Below, piece by piece: positions 1-7,177 of a DNA stretch of 54,874 nucleotides. The notes below the pieces were generated by a model. It did no database searches. It was not told the DNA's origin and saw only the letters and a list, made by a program, of their open reading frames with translations. The DNA is from Prevotella sp. (GTDB lineage: Bacteria > Bacteroidota > Bacteroidia > Bacteroidales > Bacteroidaceae), in contig JAFUUL010000024.1 in NCBI GenBank assembly GCA_017483805.1, positions 1 to 54,874 on the forward strand. Direction: 5' to 3'. The position numbers were made by a program, and so were the translations under genes. The number at the start of each line of letters is the position of its first letter. Positions within the stretch are counted from its first letter, which is position 1.

Positions 1-1092
1 GAGACGCCGTATGTGAAACTCATCAGCCAGTTGTTTGGTGACCGTCAGATGATTGCCAACGCTACGGGTTGCTCGTCTATCTACTCTGCTTCTATTCCTT
101 CTACTCCTTACACGAAGAACGAGAAGGGTCAGGGCCCAGTCTTCAACAACTCTCTGTTCGAGGACTTCTGCGAGTTCGGTCTCGGTATGGCTCTGGGTAA
201 CAAGAAGATGAAGGAGCGCGTAGCCAAGTTGCTCGCTGAGGCATCTGAGGGTGCTCCCGCTGAGTTCAAGGCTCTCGCTGACGAGTGGATTGCCAACAAG
301 GACGATGCCGACAAGACCAAGGAGATTGCTCCAAAGCTTCGTGCTTGCATCGCCGAGAGCGCTGCTAAGGGCTGTCCTACTTGCAAGGAGCTCCAGACTC
401 TGGATCACTATCTGGTTAAGCGCAGTCAGTGGATTATCGGTGGTGACGGTGCCTCTTACGATATCGGTTACGGTGGTCTCGACCACGTAATTGCTAGCGG
501 TGAGGATGTAAATATCCTGGTACTCGATACTGAGGTTTATTCTAACACTGGTGGTCAGGCCTCTAAGGCTACCCCACTCGGTGCTATTGCACAGTTCGCT
601 GCTCAGGGTAAGCGCATCCGCAAGAAGGATCTGGGTATGATTGCTACCACTTATGGTTATGTATATGTAGCTCAGATTGCCATGGGTGCTGACCACGCTC
701 AGACCTTGAAGGCTATCCGCGAGGCCGAGGCTTGGCACGGACCTTCCATCGTCATCGCCTACGCTCCCTGTATCAACCACGGTCTGAAGGCCAAGGGCGG
801 CATGGGTAAGAGTCAGGCCGAGGAGAAGAAGGCCGTCGAGTGCGGTTACTGGCACCTGTGGCGCTACAATCCCGCTCTGGCCGAGGAAGGCAAGAACCCG
901 TTCTCGCTCGACTCGAAGGAGCCTAACTGGGCAAACTTCCACGACTTCCTGCTCGGTGAGGTCCGCTACCTCTCCGTCAAGAAGGCTTATCCCAACGAGG
1001 CCGAGGAGCTCTTCGCCGAGGCCCAGAAGATGGCTCAGCTCCGCTACAAGACCTACGTCCGCAAGACGCAGGAGAACTGGAGCAACGAGTAA
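1..1092 (+). CDS. nifJ: Pyruvate:ferredoxin (flavodoxin) oxidoreductase, C-terminal part (5' end outside window)
   Basis: The enzyme decarboxylates pyruvate to acetyl-CoA, CO2 and reduced ferredoxin in the cytoplasm. The reading frame is open from base 1, so the gene enters from the left; 363 residues of a protein usually near 1190 are visible. The thiamine-diphosphate domain is clear: GDGASYDIGYGG, then VYSNTGGQ, and the cysteines in NATGCSS and APCINHG that ligate the proximal 4Fe-4S cluster. The partner CxxC lies just beyond the window edge and is visible in the second copy. The gene ends KTQENWSNE and is followed by two hairpins. It is presumably the working copy, because a second start-less copy of the same 3' region lies at 5963-7096. 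Confidence 0.95.
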   Translation, partial: ETPYVKLISQLFGDRQMIANATGCSSIYSASIPSTPYTKNEKGQGPVFNNSLFEDFCEFGLGMALGNKKMKERVAKLLAEASEGAPAEFKALADEWIANKDDADKTKEIAPKLRACIAESAAKGCPTCKELQTLDHYLVKRSQWIIGGDGASYDIGYGGLDHVIASGEDVNILVLDTEVYSNTGGQASKATPLGAIAQFAAQGKRIRKKDLGMIATTYGYVYVAQIAMGADHAQTLKAIREAEAWHGPSIVIAYAPCINHGLKAKGGMGKSQAEEKKAVECGYWHLWRYNPALAEEGKNPFSLDSKEPNWANFHDFLLGEVRYLSVKKAYPNEAEELFAEAQKMAQLRYKTYVRKTQENWSNE

Positions 1093-1103
1093 AAACCGTG
1101 TGC

Positions 1104-1175
1104 TCAGCGGTTCCGCCGCTGACACACCCATTCATAAACAAGCGGCGCACCCCATCGGATGCGCTGCTTTAATTT
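1104..1175 (+). terminator. nifJ terminator hairpins
   Basis: Two hairpins follow the stop codon. TCAGCGG at 1104-1110 pairs with CCGCTGA at 1116-1122. AGCGGCGCA at 1141-1149 pairs with TGCGCTGCT at 1160-1168 (one G-T pair), and a T-rich stretch follows. Both have counterparts after the second nifJ copy. Confidence 0.7.
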
Positions 1176-1214
1176 TTGTCGCCGTTGAGATTTTTGCCGT
1201 CGTCTCAGATGCTG

Positions 1215-1356
1215 GTGTCAACGGCGTTGAAGGTGCTACCGGCGGCGAGGGTGTGAGTGTCAACGCCGTTGAGGGTGTCAACGGAGGCGCGAAATGGGTG
1301 TCTACGGCGTTGAGGGTCTTGGTCGCGGGGCGAAACACGGTTTCTACGGCGTTGGC
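1215..1356 (+). repeat. Degenerate interspersed repeat, core GTGTCAACGGCGTTGA
   Basis: Five related copies begin at 1215, 1257, 1275, 1298 and 1340. They share the core GTGTCWACGSCGTTGAGGGT with substitutions, and the third copy is shortened. Spacing is irregular (18-42 bp), unlike a CRISPR array. No coding function is evident. Confidence 0.6.
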
Positions 1357-1393
1357 ACTATGTTTGGCGGCGCGAGTGGCGGTTTTCAGGGCG

Positions 1394-1412
1394 CAAAAAG
1401 CCCCGCCGGGGA
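1394..1412 (-). terminator. Terminator of the island operon
   Basis: Read on the minus strand this is CCCCGGCGGGG followed by CTTTTTG, a compact GC hairpin with a T tract. It lies 39 bp past the stop of the last operon gene. Confidence 0.7.
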
Positions 1413-1450
1413 TTTCCATCGGGATTTATAGAATATGGGCAAAAAGAATG

Positions 1451-2068
1451 CTATTTCTTCGATTTTTGTAGCGGTTTTACATTCTTGCTAATTGAATCCA
1501 ATAATTGTTTTTGTTCTTTCAATTCTGATTCCACTTTTTCAATACGTCCATCCTGCTTAATCAATTCTGCTGGTACTTTTACGACTTCTTGATATGATAG
1601 AAGCCAAATTATACCGACTATGGCAACGAGCGTAGAAATAGCTGCCCACAAAAACCATTTTGGGACTTTCTTGTCAATCCTCATGCGTAGGTCTTTAATT
1701 TCATCTCTAATCCCATCTGATGATTTATCAATTTTAGCTTCAAGTTCTTTTCTGAGAGCAGTATGCTCCATGTCGTTCTTGTCACTCAAGGATGTAAATT
1801 TATCTTCTAACTTACTATAACTTTCCCAAGAAACGCCCATTGTATTTTGCTCATAACCCTCAGAAGAGCTACTTACAGCACCTCCCTGATACGAATGAGC
1901 TTTCTCCTTATCAGATTTAGTACTCTCATGCCTGTTTGATCTCCTTGAAGGTTTTGAATAAGAACTGAACTTTCGAAAGCTTTGAGGCAAATCGAAATCT
2001 TGAACAGGCTGACTTGATTGAGAATGCTGTTGAGATAGTTTGCGATTTTTATTGCTCTTGTTGCTCAT
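1451..2068 (-). CDS. Membrane-anchored coiled-coil protein of unknown function
   Basis: The product has 205 residues. Residues 1-80 are low-complexity, rich in Ser, Lys and Gln, and probably disordered. Residues 82-135 and 170-195 have heptad-like charged patterns typical of coiled coils. One hydrophobic segment at about 137-158 (WFLWAAISTLVAIVGIIWLL) should cross the inner membrane; there is no signal peptide. Its start codon shares one base with the stop of the upstream gene (TAATG), so translation is probably coupled. It is the last gene of the island operon. No family is recognised. Its position in a nuclease operon would fit a membrane sensor or effector of a defence system, which is inference only. 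Confidence 0.75.
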   Translation of the reverse strand: MSNKSNKNRKLSQQHSQSSQPVQDFDLPQSFRKFSSYSKPSRRSNRHESTKSDKEKAHSYQGGAVSSSSEGYEQNTMGVSWESYSKLEDKFTSLSDKNDMEHTALRKELEAKIDKSSDGIRDEIKDLRMRIDKKVPKWFLWAAISTLVAIVGIIWLLSYQEVVKVPAELIKQDGRIEKVESELKEQKQLLDSISKNVKPLQKSKK

Positions 2069-2793
2069 TAAAATTCTGCAAGATTAGAATATACGTCTTT
2101 TTCAACAGCCAATGACAGGTTGTACACATCTTTTATTAAACCCTTGTCATCTATATCCCGAACTTCATTTGTCAAGTAGTTGTCAGTATCTATTACAATA
2201 CCGACATGCTTTTCGCATCCATCAATATCGAACTCCTTTTGATAGAAAGGGTCGTCTTCACTGAGTGGCCCCGTAATATACATTCCGTTTTGATAGGTAA
2301 GCGTAAAGGATAAATCCTTTGTGGGATATTTATCAAAGAAGAATTTGGAGGGGAAAGCCTCTTTATAATGATTGAGAACAGACGAAAAGTCATGTGATGC
2401 TACTTTGTAACTCCCAATAATCCTACAACCAATTCTCTGAATTGTTAACGTTTTAAGAACCCCTAAAACAGCATCGTATGCTTTCCTAAAGTTTTGGAAG
2501 AAACTATCAATACTATCTATTTTGTAAGAGATATAGTTCAGCCGATTGAAGGTGACAAAAACCACATTCTTCGACTTGTCCTTGTTTTCATGATCTCTCA
2601 CAGTAACTTCTCCTGCATTTATCTCCCAGTGGAATTTCCCAAAACATTTGGAATTCTGAATAGCCTCAGCTATTTGCCCTCGCTGGTCAAGCATGGTTAC
2701 TACGGGATTAAACCGAATCTCTATGATAATCTTGCGGTTGCCTATGTGCTTATTTTCTATGTTGTCTTTCATCTCATTAACTTTAGATTGCAT
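2068..2793 (-). CDS. TIGR04255-like protein of unknown function
   Basis: The product has 241 residues. The start is the ATG at 2793, which overlaps the upstream stop by 11 bp; the frame stays open further upstream, but only as an overlap with the endonuclease gene. An ATG at 2772 is the alternative. The layout resembles the sporadically distributed TIGR04255 family: an N-terminal IIEIRFNP strand, a central FVTFNRLNYISY segment with a following helix, and a TIQRIGCRIIGS strand. That assignment is from memory of the family pattern and is tentative. The protein is soluble with no membrane segment. It is tightly coupled on both sides, so it probably acts with the endonuclease and the membrane coiled-coil protein. 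Confidence 0.6.
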   Translation of the reverse strand: MQSKVNEMKDNIENKHIGNRKIIIEIRFNPVVTMLDQRGQIAEAIQNSKCFGKFHWEINAGEVTVRDHENKDKSKNVVFVTFNRLNYISYKIDSIDSFFQNFRKAYDAVLGVLKTLTIQRIGCRIIGSYKVASHDFSSVLNHYKEAFPSKFFFDKYPTKDLSFTLTYQNGMYITGPLSEDDPFYQKEFDIDGCEKHVGIVIDTDNYLTNEVRDIDDKGLIKDVYNLSLAVEKDVYSNLAEF

Positions 2794-3454
2794 TAATAAT
2801 ATACGTCTCGCTCTCAGGGAACAGCAGAGCGCGGTCTTTCTTGCCGACCTTGAAGGAATAGGTGTCGCCGCCGGAATCTCGGCACAGCAAGAAATCGACG
2901 GTGATTTTGCCCTGCTCCAGAAGGATGTCGAACTGCGAGGGGATGGGGTTCTTGGTGTGGTCGATGGTGGTGACGCGGAAATATTCTTTGTCGCGGATGA
3001 TTCGGCTGTCAACATCTATCCAGAAAGTCTCGTGATGCTTGGTTAGAAGGCGGTCGTGCAAATCCATGAGTTGCCATACGGAAACGTCGTTCAGCTTCTT
3101 GTAGATTCCCTCGTCGTTGGCGGTCATGGCATATTCATTCGCTTCGAGCCAGTCTTTAGCGTAGTCTACGTTCAGCCCCAACCCTTGCGGATTAGGTTTT
3201 AATGCAGAAAGTGTTACGTGCAGGCATTTATGCGTATATCCATCGGGAATGTATCCGTATCTTTCGACGATGGCCTTGCCGCTCTTCAATTTACTTAGCG
3301 GCCAGTTTGTAGATTGTGTAAACAGATTGCTTCTGACATTGGCTTTTTCGCGCTTGCTTTTCAATTCTATGCCTTTATAGTCGGGTTGCTTGGAATCGTT
3401 CATTGGAATGCCGAGAACAGTTTCAACCGTGCGGCCTATGCCCGTGTCGGCCAT
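2783..3454 (-). CDS. MvaI/BcnI-family type II restriction endonuclease
   Basis: The product has 223 residues. The conserved opening TGIGRTVETVLGIP is followed by PDYKGIELKSKR, which gives the catalytic triad D25, E30 and K32 of the PD-(D/E)XK fold in the D-x4-E-x-K spacing of MvaI and BcnI. Members of that family act as monomers on CC-N-GG-type sites; the site here cannot be read from sequence. The first usable ATG sits almost on the TGIG motif, so the roughly 25 N-terminal residues seen in MvaI are missing. The codons upstream reach a TAA after nine codons. The gene lies 35 bp after the LPD28-like gene in the operon. Confidence 0.85.
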   Translation of the reverse strand: MADTGIGRTVETVLGIPMNDSKQPDYKGIELKSKREKANVRSNLFTQSTNWPLSKLKSGKAIVERYGYIPDGYTHKCLHVTLSALKPNPQGLGLNVDYAKDWLEANEYAMTANDEGIYKKLNDVSVWQLMDLHDRLLTKHHETFWIDVDSRIIRDKEYFRVTTIDHTKNPIPSQFDILLEQGKITVDFLLCRDSGGDTYSFKVGKKDRALLFPESETYIINAI

Positions 3455-3489
3455 GACTTCAGAAGGAATCTCAGACGTTACTTAAATGG

Positions 3490-3786
3490 TTAATAATAAT
3501 GGCCATATCTTACACAGAAACTCTTTGGATTTCCATTTTCGCCAAAAGGAATCTTCGTTTTGGTTACAAATGTACCAGAATGATTTACAAGGACATGTGA
3601 TTCTATACATGCAAGGTAGTTGTTCCCATCATCTGATTCGCGAAACTCATACATATTGTAACCACGGGGGCATTTTTCGTGGTTGAGACGACAATCTAAA
3701 TACCAGCCTCGTATGCAGAGTTTATGCCCATCGGCAGTTTCTATCCCGATGTAATATTTGTCGAAGTCTTTGAAAAACTGTTTCAT
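3490..3786 (-). CDS. Small LPD28-like protein
   Basis: This 98-residue product starts at the ATG at 3786, which overlaps the TGA of the upstream gene in an ATGA junction; that coupling fixes the start. The segment MYEFRESDDGNNYLAC followed by VLVNHSGTFVTK resembles the LPD28 domain, a small domain found in large polyvalent phage and mobile-element proteins and as single proteins in Bacteroidetes. No catalytic residues are apparent. It sits between the two nucleases of the island, so a role as an adaptor or inhibitor is possible, but this is inference. Confidence 0.55.
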   Translation of the reverse strand: MKQFFKDFDKYYIGIETADGHKLCIRGWYLDCRLNHEKCPRGYNMYEFRESDDGNNYLACIESHVLVNHSGTFVTKTKIPFGENGNPKSFCVRYGHYY

Positions 3787-4922
3787 TCCTTGTCGTTTAG
3801 TACATTCCATCCCCATTTGTCGAGCAAGTCGAGGATATGAGGAAAGTTGAAGCTGCCCCACTGATTGCAGACGGCAAACCTAACACCGTCCTTTGTCCTT
3901 AATAGCTTGTCTTCGTCCATCACGTAGCGAGTCAGCAGGTCTTTTAGATTGTGGTCGGAATTGTAGATGTCGTCCAAGCGCCTGACTACGCCGTATGAGC
4001 CTTGCAGCTCATCGGGAAACACCTGCTCCAATTGCACGAAGGTGATGCTGGGGTGAGCGGAGAGGTAGGCTGCGACGATTTCACGGACAAATTTACCCTT
4101 GCCGAAGTAGTTCATGCCTCCGTCGATGGAATATTTCGTGGTGTCGCGACCTTTCTTGTTCCTTCGCCCTTGCTTTTGCAGGACGTAGCGGGATACGGCT
4201 TCTGGTTGCGTCGTTTCGGGCTTGGCTTCCTCTTGGACTTCATCATTGACATTTGATGCTTGGAATCGATAGGCCTCAAAGAATCGGTTGGCTGCGGTTT
4301 CTTCGCACTTCTTATAGTTGACGAAGTAATCTATGAGCAAGGATTTGATGGCCTTATTGTCATCTTCTTTAAGATTGTCGGCAAAAGAATCAAGCGTGCT
4401 GCTGGAATGTATTTCCTTGAAGCGTTCCACGCAGAAGGCTTTGATGCGTTCGGAGGCAAACATGGAACGGGCGAAGAAGTCGATGAACTTCCAGCCGTTA
4501 GCAGCCTCGGTGTCAATGTCTATCTGCATAACGGAGGTTGGCAGAGCATCGCCGTTGTCATAGAAAAGTCGAATCTCGTCGCCGATGTATAGACCGAATA
4601 CCACTTGACGCATCCGCATGTAGGAAAGCAACTGCTCTTCCTGTCGCGTAGTTAGATTATTTGTCGGCTGCTTCACCTCGACGACGAAAACAGACTTGCC
4701 GTTAATCTTAAAGGTGATGTCCGGCTCCAGTTGGTTGCTCGCACCGACGTTGATGCGCTCCTTGGGGCAAATCTCGCCTTTCGCCTTGCTCCATCCTAAA
4801 GCTCGGAAGGCCGCTTCAGTTTTCTCCTGGTAGGGCTGTTCCAATATTTCCTTCTCCTTCGCTTCCACAAGGTCGAAAGCGAAGTCCTGCCATTTCGAGG
4901 TGTTCAGTTCATTGATGGTCAT
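3783..4922 (-). CDS. HsdR-N-like PD-(D/E)XK nuclease with C-terminal accessory domain
   Basis: The product has 379 residues. The N-terminal half looks like the nuclease domain found at the N terminus of type I restriction R subunits: E36, then EPDITF with D68, then VVEVKQP with E82 and K84. There is no helicase motif, so it is not a full HsdR. A linker rich in Glu, Pro and Lys (about 230-260) leads to a C-terminal domain with KYSIDGGMNYFGKG, HPSITFVQLEQVFP and QGSYGVV. I recall this module from other restriction-associated proteins, where it may bind DNA or another protein. The start lies 10 bp after the methyltransferase stop. The gene adds a second nuclease active site to the operon. Confidence 0.7.
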   Translation of the reverse strand: MTINELNTSKWQDFAFDLVEAKEKEILEQPYQEKTEAAFRALGWSKAKGEICPKERINVGASNQLEPDITFKINGKSVFVVEVKQPTNNLTTRQEEQLLSYMRMRQVVFGLYIGDEIRLFYDNGDALPTSVMQIDIDTEAANGWKFIDFFARSMFASERIKAFCVERFKEIHSSSTLDSFADNLKEDDNKAIKSLLIDYFVNYKKCEETAANRFFEAYRFQASNVNDEVQEEAKPETTQPEAVSRYVLQKQGRRNKKGRDTTKYSIDGGMNYFGKGKFVREIVAAYLSAHPSITFVQLEQVFPDELQGSYGVVRRLDDIYNSDHNLKDLLTRYVMDEDKLLRTKDGVRFAVCNQWGSFNFPHILDLLDKWGWNVLNDKE

Positions 4923-4932
4923 AAGATATAAT

Positions 4933-5835
4933 TTAGGCGGCTAATCTGTTAGCGGTGATATTCTCGTCGGAAATCGTAGCGAGGAATTCATTGAATTTCT
5001 CTGCGAAAAGGTCGTTGTCAATGTTCGACACCGTCTTTTCGTTGATGATGTCGGTTGTGATGCGCTCGCGCTGCTCGTTGCGGCGAAGCATATAGATGCC
5101 GTGGCGAATGGTGCTGATGTAACGGTTCGACTTGCTTGTGCGATAGTCAATCTGGCGCGTCACGTTGCGAAGCTGAGAGTCAAGCAGGTCGAAGAATTGC
5201 TCCTTGTATCCGTTGGTCTTTTCTTCGTCGCTCGTTATTTCCATCTGGAGTTTCAGCAGAAAGGCATTGGCGAGGAATGACGACGTGGATTTCTTTAGCA
5301 ATTTATCGGCAAACGACAGGAAAGTGCCCACGGCGCGGTCGTCAATGATGGAACGCATTTCGCGCATAATCTCCACCTTGAAGCGGCCATTGTCCTTTGT
5401 CAGCAGCCCCTTCACGTTCTCCATCACGAAGTATTTCGGGCGCAGGGCGCGGATGACTTTCAGGTAGTGGTTGAACAGCCCGTCGCGCTTGTCGAAACGT
5501 TTGCGGCGCCCCGAGAGACTGAACGACTGGCAGCTGGGGCCGCCCGTCACCACGTCCACCTCCTTGCCGTTGAGTGCCTTCAACAGATGCGGCAGGAAAG
5601 TCGGCGACATGATGTCCTCGGTGATGAATTTCGTGCCCAACCCCAACTGCTCATTGTAGCGCACGCGGTGGGTCAGCTCGCAGTTCTCGTTAATGTCGCT
5701 TGCCAGCACGAAGTCGTAATATTTGTGGTCGGTGTAAGCCTGCATGAATCCCTCGCTGATGCCGCCCGCCCCAGCGAACAGGTCAACGAAAGTCACAGGT
5801 TTCCTGCCTTGTATAAAGTCCTTTTTCTCAGCCAT
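4933..5835 (-). CDS. C5 cytosine-specific DNA methyltransferase, C-terminally truncated
   Basis: The product has 300 residues. Motif I (FVDLFAGAGGISEGF, residues 16-30), motif IV with the catalytic Cys102 (GGPSCQSF) and motif VI (MENVKG, E139 N140 V141) are present. After this comes a helical region like the insert seen in longer Bacteroidetes relatives, and the protein then stops at ITANRLAA. Motif VIII (QxRxR), the target-recognition domain, and motifs IX and X are all missing, and no other frame nearby supplies them; the next gene starts 10 bp on. Unless a separate subunit completes it, as in the split AquI enzyme, it should not methylate DNA. It is the first gene of the island operon. Confidence 0.8.
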   Translation of the reverse strand: MAEKKDFIQGRKPVTFVDLFAGAGGISEGFMQAYTDHKYYDFVLASDINENCELTHRVRYNEQLGLGTKFITEDIMSPTFLPHLLKALNGKEVDVVTGGPSCQSFSLSGRRKRFDKRDGLFNHYLKVIRALRPKYFVMENVKGLLTKDNGRFKVEIMREMRSIIDDRAVGTFLSFADKLLKKSTSSFLANAFLLKLQMEITSDEEKTNGYKEQFFDLLDSQLRNVTRQIDYRTSKSNRYISTIRHGIYMLRRNEQRERITTDIINEKTVSNIDNDLFAEKFNEFLATISDENITANRLAA

Positions 5836-5962
5836 TGATTATATCTTCACTTTTCGCCCGAAAATTACTCATTTTTTTGCAGAATCACTCACTTTGTGCC
5901 CACTTTATTATTCTTTTGCACAATTTCGCCCATACCAGCCCTTTATTTCCCCACATTATTCT
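5836..5962 (-). promoter_or_regulatory. Promoter/leader region of the island operon
   Basis: This AT-rich 127-bp region lies between the methyltransferase start and the nifJ-derived repeat. On the minus strand GGGCGAAA occurs twice and related GTGAGTGATT and ATGAGTAATT words occur near it, so a regulator binding here is plausible. TAATTTTC resembles a weak -7 box. No controller (C-protein) gene is present. Confidence 0.35.
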
Positions 5963-7096
5963 CTGTTCGAGTTCTCTGGCGCTTGCTCTGGCTGCGGTGA
6001 GACACCGTATGTGAAGCTGATTTCTCAGCTCTTCGGCGACCGTCAGATGATTGCCAACGCTACCGGTTGCTCGTCTATCTACTCTGCTTCTATTCCTTCT
6101 ACGCCTTACACGAAGAACGAGAAGGGTCAGGGTCCTGTCTTCAACAACTCCCTGTTCGAGGACTTCTGCGAGTTCGGTCTCGGTATGGCCCTCGGTAACA
6201 AGAAGATGAAGGAGCGCGTGGCCAAACTGCTCTGCGAGGCTTGCGAGAAGTGCGACGTCACTCCTGAATACAAGGCTCTCGCCGAGGAGTGGATTGCCAA
6301 CAAGGACGATGCCGACAAGACCAAGGAGATTGCTCCGAAGCTGCGTGCCGAAATCGCCGCCTGCGCTGCCAAGGGTTGCGAGATCTGCAAGGAACTGCAG
6401 ACCCTCGACCACTACCTGGTTAAGCGCTCACAGTGGATCATCGGTGGTGACGGTGCTTCTTACGACATCGGCTACGGCGGTCTCGACCACGTCATCGCCA
6501 GCGGTGAGGACGTAAATATCCTCGTGCTCGATACTGAGGTTTACTCCAACACTGGTGGTCAGGCCTCCAAGGCTACTCCGCTCGGTGCCATCGCTCAGTT
6601 CGCTGCCCAGGGCAAGCGCATCCGCAAGAAGGACCTCGGCATGATTGCCACCACTTATGGCTACGTCTATGTCGCCCAGATTGCCATGGGTGCTGACCAC
6701 GCTCAGACCCTGAAGGCCATCCGCGAGGCCGAGGCATGGCACGGACCTTCCATCGTCATCGCCTACGCTCCCTGTATCAACCACGGTCTGAAGGCCAAGG
6801 GCGGTATGGGCAAGAGCCAGGCCGAGGAAAAGAAGGCTGTGGAGTGCGGCTACTGGCACCTCTGGCGCTACAACCCCGCTCTGGCAGAGGAAGGCAAGAA
6901 TCCGTTCTCCCTCGACTCTAAGGAGCCGAACTGGGCAAACTTCCACGACTTCCTGCTCGGCGAGGTCCGCTACCTCTCCGTCAAGAAGGCCTACCCCAAC
7001 GAGGCCGAGGAACTCTTCGCCGAGGCCCAGAAGATGGCCCAACTCCGCTACAAGACCTACGTTCGCAAGCAGGCCGAGGACTGGAGCAACGAGTAA
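5963..7096 (+). pseudogene. nifJ: Duplicated nifJ 3' fragment without start
   Basis: Similarity to the nifJ product starts at LFEFSGACSGCGETPY and runs to the stop (KQAEDWSNE). About 377 codons are open with no frameshift, but there is no start codon, promoter or N-terminal two thirds, so it cannot make the enzyme. The CxxC of the proximal cluster, the GDG and VYSNTGGQ motifs are intact. It differs from copy 1 by many synonymous changes and by a patch after MKERVAKLL in which this copy has CEACEKCDVTP and is two residues longer. Intact frame plus silent divergence suggests an old host 3' end displaced by an incoming allele. Confidence 0.85.
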
Positions 7097-7105
7097 AAAC
7101 AGTAA

Positions 7106-7177
7106 GGTCAGCGGTTCTTCCGCTGACCCACCATCCATACAAAAAGGAGCACCCGACTATTCGGATGCTCCTTTTTT
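7106..7177 (+). terminator. Terminator hairpins after the second nifJ copy
   Basis: GGTCAGCGG at 7106-7114 pairs perfectly with CCGCTGACC at 7120-7128. GGAGCA at 7146-7151 pairs with TGCTCC at 7166-7171; an inner CCGA/TCGG stem lies inside, and T6 follows. Both are counterparts of the hairpins after copy 1. Confidence 0.8.

Larger units (their letters stand above)
1..1175 (+). repeat. Long direct repeat, copy 1 (nifJ 3' end plus terminator)
   Basis: This segment is homologous, at protein and largely at DNA level, to about 5999-7177 (the second copy extends back to about 5963). The similarity runs through the stop codon and through both downstream hairpins, then stops. The pair brackets the 1.2-5.96 kb operon in direct orientation. 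Confidence 0.85.
1093..1450. other. Gene-poor spacer with terminators and a degenerate GC-rich repeat
   Basis: This 358-bp spacer separates nifJ from the convergent island operon. It holds the nifJ terminators (1104-1175), a cluster of short degenerate repeats (1215-1356) and the operon terminator (1394-1412). An open frame on the minus strand at 1132-1419 is rich in Thr, Pro and Ala, but it runs through both terminators and is built from the repeats, so I do not call it a gene. Confidence 0.6.
1171..5962 (-). mobile_element. Restriction-modification-type island inserted in nifJ with long target duplication
   Basis: Six minus-strand genes lie between two direct copies of the nifJ 3' end. There is no transposase, integrase or short terminal repeat. 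The arrangement matches the known behaviour of some restriction-modification cassettes, which enter a genome with duplication of a long target segment and leave the host gene functional. Exact ends are inferred from where nifJ similarity stops: just after the terminator on the left and near codon CTG at 5963 on the right. Confidence 0.65.

Noticed and set aside
1215-1356. Possible CRISPR array
   Set aside because: Repeats are degenerate, 13-20 bp long and irregularly spaced with no spacers of uniform size, and there are no cas genes.
1132-1419. Minus-strand open frame rich in Thr, Pro and Ala over the degenerate repeats
   Set aside because: It crosses the operon terminator and the nifJ hairpins, and its periodic composition comes from the DNA repeat; no start signal supports it.
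2794-3015. N-terminal extension of the TIGR04255-like protein to 3015
   Set aside because: The extension is out-of-frame translation of the endonuclease gene, rich in Ser, Pro and Thr; the ATG at 2793 fits the operon overlap.
5744-6010. Extension of the second nifJ copy upstream to an ATG at 5744 as a real gene start
   Set aside because: The upstream part lies antisense to the methyltransferase and its promoter, and similarity to nifJ begins only at 5963.
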